DNA from: Ligula intestinalis
Taxonomy: Eukaryota; Platyhelminthes; Cestoda; Diphyllobothriidea; Diphyllobothriidae
Direction of reading: 5' to 3'
Assembly: GCA_036362985.1 (NCBI GenBank)
Contig: JAYGXS010000004.1
Coordinates: 46,652,189-46,716,188, forward strand
Length of the DNA: 64,000 bases
Made by a program: the position numbers and the translations under genes. Each line of letters begins with the position of its first letter. Position 1 is the first letter of the stretch. Below are positions 47,901 through 59,900 of this stretch, piece after piece. The notes under the pieces were generated by a model that was not told the DNA's origin, searched no databases, and worked only from the letters and a program-made list of their open reading frames with translations.

Positions 47901-50900
47901 CGCCTTCTTGCACCACTTGAAGTTGGAGCCACGCACAGGGCGGAAGCTACCATAAGGCGTCAGCTCATGAAGCCGAAAGATCCACTGCCACGGCAAGAAA
48001 CATCTGGAGTCGTCTGGTGCAGTTGCGGACGAAGCAACTATGTCGGAGAAAATGGCACGCTTCTCAAGACGCGATTTGCCGAACACGCGGCAGCAGTTCG
48101 GCGAAATGATGCTAATTCTCAAGTTGCACCTCATTCGACGAAACCCGGCCACACATTCAACTTTGATGAGGCCGAAATTCTCGCAAGAGGTTACAAAAGA
48201 GTGAGCCAAAAATTACTCGAGTCATGGTTCACGGGCCCCCAATCCATCAACAAGTGCAACGATTTGCCCAATCCATATTCAGTGCTGAGACTAAATTTGG
48301 CCAAAGCAATTCGCCATTCGGAGAACAGACGGGCCACTACATTATCTTATGCCAACACCGCAAGGCCAGAAGGTCATGGCTGACACAACGAATCAAAACA
48401 CTCAGGGCATTTATCGATTTTTTCTGCAAGTTTAAATTTTACGGCGGGACCCTGTGCACACTCAAACGGTTTCTGCTACTGTTCTGTGAGTATGCCTCTG
48501 AAGATAAATCCGCAAAGGATTTCGAAACGTCAGGCGAATAAACATACTGCTCCAACAATCCAGTCGTCTTCTACTTCTCAATAAGATGTTTCATAAGTCC
48601 CAATTCGGACAGGCCAATCAGTGACTAATACATTTCAATATAATGGTCAGGTGCAATCGTAAATGTTTCATTTTGTCTACAATAAAAGAAATGTCCTGTT
48701 TTTGAACGCAAGACCAAATTGTGCGTTCTCTGAAGGGATATATTAAAAATATTTCTAACTTATATCAAAATACAGACAAAATAAGAGGCATTCATCCGCA
48801 GTTTTCAATAACCCAGGAGATTTCCTGGATATCAAGAAATGTCAGAGTTTGTCCCATTCGGGTCTAATTCCCTTCAAAAACGGATCTGAAGTGAACTCTT
48901 CTTCAGTAAGTTGCTTTCTGTGCCTCACATCAATCCAACAGACAAAATTAACAAGCCAAAAGGGCGTGTTATACTACCACCCCAAAGTCTGAGCTCGAAA
49001 TTTCATGCGCTAGGCAACCTACTGTATGATAAATATCAATAGGTGGCCTCGTTTAACTTTAGTTTTCTGGTTGTGTGAGTAACTTAATCACTGCATGCGC
49101 TTGAAATCAAGTGGAGTGCGCTCACTTCAAAACAGCAACTTTTTTGCAATAAGGGGTAAAGGCGGTGCCTGGGATGCGATCGGCCCGACGTAAGCGTTTA
49201 TTAGGCTAGTTTTGGTGGAGAAATAGGCTTAAACATATCAAATAATAAACGAAAAAGCACTAAGAAAACTTGTCAGTGAATAAAACACAGAGAGACTTGC
49301 TTTGGTTTGTGTTTGCAAAATCAACAACCTTCCTCAATCTTGAGTCCAAAGTCACTAAGTCACGTGCCTCCAAACATAATTAATGAAAATTACGCTCAGT
49401 AGGCCAAGTGCGATTCCTTAATGGGCTAGAAATAGAAAGCGCACCCTCTGGAATTTTAACCCAAAAATCCGGCTATCTGTAAACAACCAGTGAAAAGTTT
49501 AGCGCACAGGTGACTGTGCGTGGGCCGGCAAGCGCGGCGTAGTTCTAGTCACCGCGATTGCCAGTGCCGTTGCCAACTGCGAGCCGGTTATTAATTTCCG
49601 ACTGAGTAATCCGCCCCGCCCACGTTTAGCTGACGCTGGCGTTGAATTCGACGTCATTTACGAGGCTATTCAGGAGATTACGTGCGGAACATTGGCAAAC
49701 TATGACGTAAAGCCGCAGAAGCCGTAGGTAATTCAGTATACTCGTGGAGTGAGCAGGTGTCTGACAACCCTTTTCCCCCATAACCTTAGATTGCGACCAC
49801 TCTGAGTTCATTCTCAACGACAGACACAACTATTTGTGAATTTAATTTTAATATCCAAACCATCTTATTGTGCCTAGGGATCCTGTCCGAAATCCTCGAG
49901 CACAATTAAGCTTACCAATTAAAATGGTTGGTTAAACGACAAGGCGGTGATTCCGGTAATATGAGAATGATGATAATGGGGGTTTATGGGTGAGACCAAC
50001 GAGCGGGTTATAAAGCTGCTTTAGGGCAGCAATAAAAAACACATTTACCCCCTAAGCTTGTCAAAAGACACCAATAAAGCTTAAAGCACGTAATGAGAAA
50101 TGCTATAAACGGATGAAGACTGAAATCAAAGGGCAGCGTCTTAATACTCCAGGCGCACTAATTCCAGTCACTGGTGACCAATTACATCAAAGACGAAAGT
50201 GTGAAAAAAAATATTCTTAAATGTAGCCCTCATTTTTGCCGCGACTGAAGATATAATTAGAGTTGAGAACGTCGGAGCGTAAACTTTTATACTAAATACG
50301 TGCCTAAAGCCAGACGCTAACCCACATTCAAGATTGCCACGCGAGGCTAACCCCAATGTTAACAAGTAAACGTAAAATGAAACGAGGGGCTGAAAAACGC
50401 GAAGAGTATCAACCTAAGCCCTCTCCATGAATAACATAAGTAGGTATTTATTAGACGTTTAGACTACGCTGGGCTACATATCCGTTCGTTACCGGTGAAG
50501 CTACTAATGAAAGAAGCTCAAGAAAACGAAGATAAGCACATCTACTTAAAACGCGACAAGATGTGTCATATTTCAAGACAGTTGCGGAGCCGGCTGGACA
50601 CATTGCTGGGAGGGGCAATAGCTCAAAACCATCGCTCGCAGTTGAATGATGAAAATAAAAGGCCACTTAAGCATTAACGAGCGATTTTCAGCAGTGTACA
50701 GTATCGCGAGTATTTGCTATCCTTGTAATTATGTAAGTTAGAAGTTGCGAACAAAGAAACTTTGTACGCATGGTCACAAAGCAGCTGGGGGACCGCGAAC
50801 CCGGCTATTCAAAATTCTTGCGTACACCCTTGGCACAAGTCAAGCGTTCGAGCTCGCAGTCGTGGGGGTTATTACTTAGGCTAGGAAAAAGACAAGTCGC

Positions 50901-53900
50901 GAACTGAATAAAGCCCGAAACTTCAACAAAAAGTAAACGAATCGGCACATTGAGCTCCTTGCTTCATGCGCAGCTTGGCGCAGTTGAATTCACAATTTCA
51001 AAATGAGTCGCCAGTCGATTATGATGTCGTATCAATACGGCTCGTTAGATGTTACCCCCATATCTGTCAACGGAACCCCACACGAAATCAAAAACGCGTG
51101 GATTCGACGGTTGCGTAGTCTCCTACGTCCATATCGCAACTATAAAACTTCTTAAAACCAGAAAAAATGCAGTCGCCGGGAGCTTCTGCCAATTACGGCA
51201 AGGGCCATGCAGACATGTGGCTAATACGCGTCATTCACATAAACTACACGCCCAGAAATGTACTTTCCCGGTCTTGACTACGACCTTGAATAACTGTCCT
51301 AGAGGGTGGCATTAGCGCTGAACAGTCGCCCTACTCAAATTCATGGGCGCCGTGTGCAGTAATTCTCTCGAGACCTTGGGTGGTCGTCATTATATAAACG
51401 TTGACGGTGTATCGAGGAGGGGAAACAATTCACTTGCTGCTAGTATGGTTATAATATCGATTATTATGCGACTACGATATTGCAGACACGCCAGGATGCC
51501 GGCTTTGAAAAAATAAAGCTCCAACCGCACGCGAAAGCAACGTCCGGTTAGAAATGACTATTAAGGCGGCAGAACATTTATATTTTTAGCCTCTAGCTCT
51601 TCATAAACTCAAATATCTTTCACAGAAAACACAGAAAAATGTAAATTTTTTGAGCCCATTGAATAGCGAATGACATCTTCTTCAAATGTTTCACCCAAGG
51701 AAGGGATAAATTGAGGTTTAAAAACAATTTTCTTATTCCCGAATATTATTGCACCTGACATTCCTTCGCGATTAACGTTTTTGATCTACGAGCAGCATGC
51801 TTTCCGTTCAGGGAAAAAAACATATATTCGGTCAAACCAATAAGCGGAGATCATATAGTACTCATAAAAGTTTTGCAATGGGTGTAAATTTGCATACTCT
51901 GCGAGGGTCAGTAATAGACTAAGGGATAAAACGATATTTAAATTGATATCATACGTCGTAATCGCGTAAGTGAAAATATTTTTAAAATCCAAACGTAGTT
52001 TTTCATCGCGAATAACACTCGAAGAAGACGTTAAAAGTCATCAAAAGAGTACAAGAACGCGATTTGTGAAAATATAATTGAATTGATGAGGGCATCAAAA
52101 AAGAATACTAATGAAGCAGTTATTATTTACCGGATATGGTTTTGACAGGCCGCCGAAAAAAATGCATTCCAAAGACGGCATCTTGACGTGTCTCAAATAT
52201 CATGGTACTATGCCGCATGATGGCCGATATAACAGCCTCCCTTTAGTAATTCTTTCTAATCAAAGACCGATTGCCGAATTATGGTCACTGGTGGGGATGG
52301 CTTTGTCAAGACAGCTGTTCGTTTGTTGATAGTAAACACATAAGAGGTGACTACAATGGATAATGAAGCTAAAAATCCTGCTCAGCGTCTGCTCATAGTT
52401 GCTAACCAACACAGCACGAGACAGCCTCTGTCAGGTCACACTGAAGAGCTAATGCACCGAGAATAGAAATTTAGACTTTACGCGAACCGATGGTTACTAT
52501 CAGGGAAAGATTGATAAGTCAACGATACAGACCTGAACAGTTTGATGCGCAAGATAAGGCTCTACCTATTTTTTGCGAGGACTAAACCGGTTTTGACAGG
52601 CTCATTAAGCACTGCATCATCAGTTTGAAATATTTGACCTTCAGGCCTGACGCATGCATAAAAACATACGAGCAGCCGCGTTGTCTCGGCTTTCAGTTCG
52701 GTGACGTGGAAGTTGCCAGCGCCGATTTCATGCTTTCACACGTCACCAGTGACACTCCTGCGACCTTGACCCAGCTGAAAACGCACGTCACGCCCGAGTG
52801 AATGCGCGCGCTGACAAAAACGGCAGTGAATTGCAGTCATTGCTCTTGTAAGTAAATGGCACCGAACCAGGCAGTCTTTTATGCACATGCTGGAGCAGGA
52901 GATGCCCAGACTGTGGAGTGTAACCGTCGTGCGCCTGGTTCTTTTCAGGGGGCCAATAAAACGCAACGACGATGATTGTGAACAATAGGTCCTCATTGAA
53001 AGCGAAATAAAACAGTAAACTCTAATGGCGAACTTAACTTCAAGACTCGAAATGGGACAAGTTGGCAGGAAATCGGTGGGTTAGTTACTATTACACGCCA
53101 AGGGTTCCTCCTAATATAGCCTTCATAACAACACCGACTTGTATGGCCACATAAACAAGACACAGGAACGAGAACCACCCCCCAATAAATGTGGATTCAC
53201 ATCAAATTTCGGTGCAATCAGCTTTAGGATTAAAGCTACGGTTAGATTTACTGCAAGGGTTAAGGTTTAGAGTAGAACTAGGGCTAAGATGGGGGCGGCA
53301 GTTTAGTTTTATGTTAGGGTTGAGACACGGGAACATTCAACCTTCCGAAAATTGATCGCGAGTGTGCGGCACGTTCCCAGGCCTGTGTCCTGCTTAGACG
53401 GCCACACAAGTCATCTCGACCAGATCACCTTCGAAGATGACAACTGGAGCCCTACACTCGGACACGAAGATCACAAGCGCAAATTGAACTTAAATGTCTG
53501 GTCACAGTCACTGAGCCCGTGAAAATATCTTGGCCCCAAAAATGGTGGCAATGAGGGAGAAAGAGAGAGAAGCTGAAGCCGATACAGACCCGGACGTCTG
53601 CACCAATTCACACCCATATTTTGCAGTGAAAGCTGGTGATCTTCATGGGTAGAGACGAACAAGCTGTTGCATGCATGACAGGTCTAGATGTGCAAGCTCT
53701 AAGGGAAGAAGTTTAGCTTACCAGTTCTACAACACCACAGTCAGGACTGATAGGCAGGACCTTGAAATGGACCATTCGAAAGTCCAGACCGGCAGACAGC
53801 CAGATGGAGTCTGCAACTTCCATGAGATGGCAGATGAGCGCATCCATACGTAGGTCATCTCCTACCTGATGAAAAAAAAAAGAATAAAAGGTTTAGAATT

Positions 53901-56900
53901 CGGAGTTGCGCAAGCAGCCTTACTTATAAATGGAAGATATGGTCGCCGAGTTTTTCACAAGTGGGTCAAGTGAATAATTGAAAGCTGCCAAATCCTGCAT
54001 AAATTGATTGCACCTGGTAGTCATCCGGTGGATTCTAGATTGATTGCTAAGAAAAACCTGCTCGAGCAGTCAGTTCACTATAGCAGAATTGGTAGAGTCC
54101 ATACTTTGTAGTAGGCTGGGTGGGTAAGTCGATCCAAATGTACTAGAACTGCCAATAGAAGTGAATATGCGAGTTCCAGGAAGCAGTTCAGACGAAGAAA
54201 GACTGACCACTGGAACAAGGGTTATATTTTCCTGACGTTTCGGATTCCGTTGGGAGTCGGCTGGAGTCGTTTAACGGATCTGGAACAGTTGTGGACAAGG
54301 CAACTACGTCGGAGAAACCAGCGAATGGCCGAGCATGCAGGGCCGGTGAGGAAGAAAGATGCCAACTCCCAGGTTGCAGCACACTCGACGGGATCCGGCC
54401 ATATTTTCAAGTTTGACGAGGTCGAAATCCTCGCAAGAGGTGACAACCGTGTGAGCCGCGAGCTGCTGGAGGCATGATTCTCAGGCCCCCAGTTCATCAA
54501 CAAGCGCAATGATTTGGCTTTCCCATATTGCGCACTGAGACATTGCCCGAGCAAGAGAATCAGTCACGTAGGAAGGGCCGGACCCAGCAACAACAACTCT
54601 GACGACAACGAGCATAATTGTCGCGCAATTACCAAGCTCGCATCCAACATGGACAAAGAAACCACGGCCATTAGTGAATTTGATGGGAAGTGTCAAGCGA
54701 TCACCACACCAATTAAGACCCAAGTGGTGACTACAGAAGTGAATAATTATCGTTCGCACGCAGATGACCACCATGAACTATAAATACCGTGCAACGTTTG
54801 AATGCTTCAACCTTATCTGCGCACGACTCTGACTACGCTACCATTACCTTTGACTAAGGATTCCCGACGAAATTCGAAACTTCAAGAAAATAAAACCCTT
54901 GTTCCAGTGGTCGCATCTTCTCCTGTGATCGAATTCACAGCTCCCAGTGGGACCTCGCAGCTCAGCCGGCTAGAGCGTTGGCCGTACTAAAGCATAGGTT
55001 CGAATCCGGCTGAGGCAGCCAAATGAACGCTCATATATGCTTACCGAGGGCTTGAATAGGGCATTGGTTTGAAACTCACACTAAAACCGAAACATTTGGG
55101 CGTCCGAAGGGTATTTGTGCGTAACTAAAGTACATGGCACAGTTATTAGATGAGTCTGCGAAAGACGTTCAGTTATTCATGTGAGTTTAATTAAAAAAAC
55201 CCACATGAAGCTGAACATATAGTCTCCTTTATTAGTTAATTATTTTGGTCCATACTGGTAGGCTGCAACAACACGAGGATGGCAAACAATAAAAAACCGA
55301 TTTTTGAAATACCACACACTTACTGGTTGTAAACAGCAAAAAAGTTAACAACAAACCAGTGTTATAACTAGTTACTTTACTTGGCTTGTTAAATTTATTA
55401 TTTGAGAGACGAGAAACAAAGGCATTGTGGAAAGTTTATTAATTGACTCACTTTTATCTACTGTCAACAGGCAACACAATGTAAAAGTCCACAAATAATG
55501 TACTGGACTTATTTGTCTGAGCTAGAATTACGGTTACAGGGCTCACTAGCCCCGGTTTGCCGTAGGACTCATCCGTAAGCTCCGCTAGTTGCTGCACAGC
55601 AGCCATTGTAAAAAAAGGATATTTTCGGCAGAAGAATATTTAAGAAGTCATTTCTGGCCTGGTAGCCGTCACCAGTCGGCCAGATCCAACCCCAGTTGGT
55701 GCACCACCCAAGGCTCGAACCCACGACTAGATGATTAGAAGTTCAACGGTCTCCCCATTTTCATCAAAGAACAGACCTATCGGAAGCGGACTCGCAAAGG
55801 TTCGATCGGAAAGTAAGAACAGCTCACAAGACGCCGCTCCCATTTAATTATAGCCTGCCTTTGTCGGAAACAGTTCTATAGCTGTTAATACTGGTCGCAT
55901 ACACTTCGTAAGCGTAGTAAAAAAGTAAAAAAAGAAGATTAATCGGCAATGAGGACCGGAATAGTCATTCATGACCTCCCGGCCATTGTTAACCTGCCAT
56001 ACACAACCGCAGTTTTTGGCCCCTAGGGTTTGAACACGGGTTCTTTAGTTATTTAGCACTAAGTATTCCAGCGCTCTATTGGTGATTCACAGGCCACTTG
56101 TTTTTCCTTTTATCAACGCAAATCTCTTAAAACGACAGGGAACCTGATGCACTACAACATTTGAGCGACTCTCACGCGCACCGAGAAACCACAGTTTATA
56201 AGAGCCCAGGAGAGCAGAATGTGCATGCGTGAGTCAGCAAGTCGGCACACTATGGCCGCCCACGAAATTCGTGCGCTTGCACGTCCAGTTTTGCACTCAG
56301 AGGCCAAGTAATCGGAATGCGATGACTAAGCGACGTTGTTAGGCTTCTCCGAGGCTCCTCAGTTAGATGGATAAGGAGGTCGATGCTACGATAGGGTAGA
56401 GTCGTGCCTGTATGTTCGTTGTGTGGACATAATACATTCAGTCAGTAATGTAGCTCGAACATCCAAGTTTATGTGGCCCGATCTAGTTTTTTTGCACAGG
56501 AGTAAACAGTGACACATTTTAGCGCAAAGGCCTTAGTATAAATTGTCAGGCAATAAGAATGACCGGGACACAGCACGTGCACAATTATAACGCAATTGAT
56601 ATGGTGCTGGTGACGCCACTCAACACAATGTTGGCTCATGCTATCAATCACACTTTCAGTTCTGACTCACATAAGCCATTCCAAGCTGATCGAAAAGCTT
56701 GCTTTGGTTAATTCTTGTTACAGCCAGTTCGAGTACTGAAATATGCATGCGTTAATGACCTTCCTAGTAGATACCCAGCTGTGTCAGAAAAAGCTTGGTC
56801 ACTGCATTAGTCACTGTCGTCTAGTAGCGACCTTCAGCGCGCTTCCTAACTATGATCAATCAGATGCGCTCGAATCTATCATGGTGGGCTAAAAGCCGTG

Positions 56901-59900
56901 GCTTGGAGGGGTTGCCAACTGACGGGAAAACTCGGGCCACCTATGTTGCTGCTCCTTCTGTACGCGTGCGTCTATGTGTGCGTACGGGAGGAGAGGGAGG
57001 ACTGAGAGTCAGTCTGCAATGGCTCCCTCTTAATGTGGTCTTTATGGCGCTCCCACGCACGTGGGAGCCTACCTAGCGAGTTGGCTGAGTCAAGTGAGCG
57101 CGTGCTGAGTGACTATCACGCCAGCCATCTACACCCTCCTTCCTCCCCGGTCGTATTGAACTTGTCTTTGCACCAGATACGGAGGTGGGAGCGGCGAGCG
57201 AGTGGGCAGGTTCCCCGCGAGTCTGCTTTCATTCGCGATAGTTTGGTGCGTTGCTTCTGCTTGCTGTAGCCTTCGTGCAGCTTGTCCAACTTGCGTCAGT
57301 GTCTGCTTTGGCTTGATTCAGCGTTTGCAGCGGCTTGTTGGACCACGCGGTGCCCATAGTCGAAATCGAAAAGGGAACTGCCGTCGTCTAGTAGCCTCTA
57401 ATTATCCCGAATATATACTAAAATTGTCATGTTGAAACACTGCCCAAGAACTGGCTCACGGGGGGCAGGATTTGGGCAGAAAATGTGTGAATGCACACTC
57501 GAGTAGTCTGCTTCCCTTGTAAAAACGCCAAGTATAACTCTTGAAATAAAATAAAAGCCCCCCAGATCATAACACTACCACGTCGTCACTGCTGACACGA
57601 CCCTAATCATCCCTCACATTTATTACCTACACCAGTCAGGCAGGGACGATATAGACGACTGTTCCAGGTAGCGTGTCCACGGTAAGTGTCAGTGTGGCTG
57701 ATCAAAGATCACACCAATAATAACTCCAACTCTTCCGACAATCTGAGTCAACATTGGCGGATGGCCGCTTATCGATCGGTGGGGAATTAACTCGCCCCGT
57801 TCTGCCTTGGGGCTCACTCTTGAGCTCCACCAACAGCCACACAGCGACTAGTAGTACGGGCAGAAGGATATTATCGAAAAGGACAAGCACCACTAGAATG
57901 ACCATTTCTGACTTATTAGCTCTCATCAGCCAGCCACAACAGCCATAAATGTCTTTTCCAGTCTCCCTTGTCTAAGAGGGTAATCTTCAGCTGCCTGTAT
58001 ACTACTAGCCACCGTGCGGCTGCTGGCGGTGCTCGAGAGTGAGCCCTAGAATAGAACGGGACGACTGAGTAACCAATCAGCCAACCTCCATCCATCACTG
58101 CTAGTATTTCCGATCGAAAACGACAGGAAAACGAACCCATGGCTTAATAATGAGAACGTTGGATTTCGAATCAACAGGTCGCAGGTTCGAGCATCGGGTG
58201 GTGAAGACCTGGGGTTGGGTTTGGCTGACTGATGGCTGCTAAGGACACAGAAATTGACACTACAGTCCCTCGTGCCTTTTTCGGAAATGTCAATCCGAAG
58301 TAAATTGCTTTGCAATAGAGAAGACCCCCCTGTGCCACTGAGCCCTGCAGGTGACGCAAAACTGCAATTCGCATAGACGAGCGCTTTACGATTAGGTTCA
58401 CGGAGACCTTTCATACGCCGAAGCTACCTTGTAAGTGGATGTCGTATCGCTACTAGCATAGCCTCACATCACTAGGTTCTCCTACCATTAATCGCATGCG
58501 AAGGTCTGTGTGGTCTTCCCTTTTTGGCTATCTGTATACCATGATGACCCCATCAGCGATCGCATCATCCGACACTGGCAGACTAAAAGCTCACCCTTGG
58601 TTTGACCCGCAGCGGACTATCGATGACCTGGGCAGATATTTCTGTTTTTCCAACCTGTCGGTGGACTCTACAAGGAAGTATCAGGCCACATCTTCCGCAC
58701 TCGGTGATGATCCCGTTAACCTTTGCAATGCTTCCCCCTATTGAACCCTCCCCATAAGACCGGACGTTTTTCCTCCTTAACCCCATACGCCATCAGATCC
58801 TCCCCCCACAAAAGCGACAGTTTTTCTCCTAAAAAATCCACGGAGTTTTTTCACTGTCTGCTCAAATAAACTATGTACCACCTCATGGCTCATGACAACT
58901 GGCCTCGCCAACAAACTGAGATATAATTTTTTGGTACCACGACATATATGTACAAAAAGGGAACTCAAAGGCAATCTACCCATATATCCCTTACAGTGCT
59001 GTTCACGGTTCTCCAACCAACTTCTCTACTACTAAAGCTTACTGCACGTGACGCCGCACTCACTCAAAATTCTCCAGTTGCTTTACCCTAGATCCTAGTG
59101 GAAGGCCAACTGGAATTGAATTCGCATCAAGGTATACGCCTCGAATACTCAAATTTGCATCGAGTTCGGAAACGGTCACCTGCTCGAGTCCTTACCGGAA
59201 TGGATCGGCCAATCAGAGCACGCAAAGGTCTTACAAGGGTATGTGTCAGGATTCCAAGGCTTACCTGGGGCCAATCATAAGCCAACATTAAACTGATTGG
59301 ATAGTTAAATTACGACTCAAGATTCATTGCCGTCAGGGAAATATTGAAAAAAAGGCGACAACATGCTAAAGTACGCCGATCTTGTGAACGAATCAAATTG
59401 CCAGTACCTGGTTGTCCTCACCTTATTGGTCGGTGGTGATAGCCACGTCAACCTGAACACAACGCACATTCAAATTGCATCGAATTCCCAGCGTCGACGC
59501 CAAGACGTGAGGTTATAATTGAGAAGCAGCCTTCTCCCAACCATTATTATTACAGAATAGTATAACAAACCACTATGTGACAAAACCTTGTCCGCACTAA
59601 AACTTGCCATTCTTTGCCCTAATAAAAAACGGATCAATCTATCCGAAATTGCAGAAATGTTAGTGACTCACAAATAAGTCTGATGATTATAGGACAGACA
59701 GTAATTATAGTAAATGCCATGTCTCGAAGGAAATTAGAATACCGGTTGCACATACCTTAAACATGGATGAGAATGCAGAGGCGTGAGTATCGGGTGGCAA
59801 GAACGTCACTTGAAGCGGTCGATTGAACGAGGAGAATACATTACAAGACTGTAAAGATGCAAAAAACGAATTTTAAAGTAAGGCGGCATTTCCGAAACAA

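Noticed and set aside
54950..55025. Possible functional tRNA gene with perfect B box
   Set aside because: Acceptor stem does not pair and the anticodon arm is irregular, so it is treated as a SINE head.
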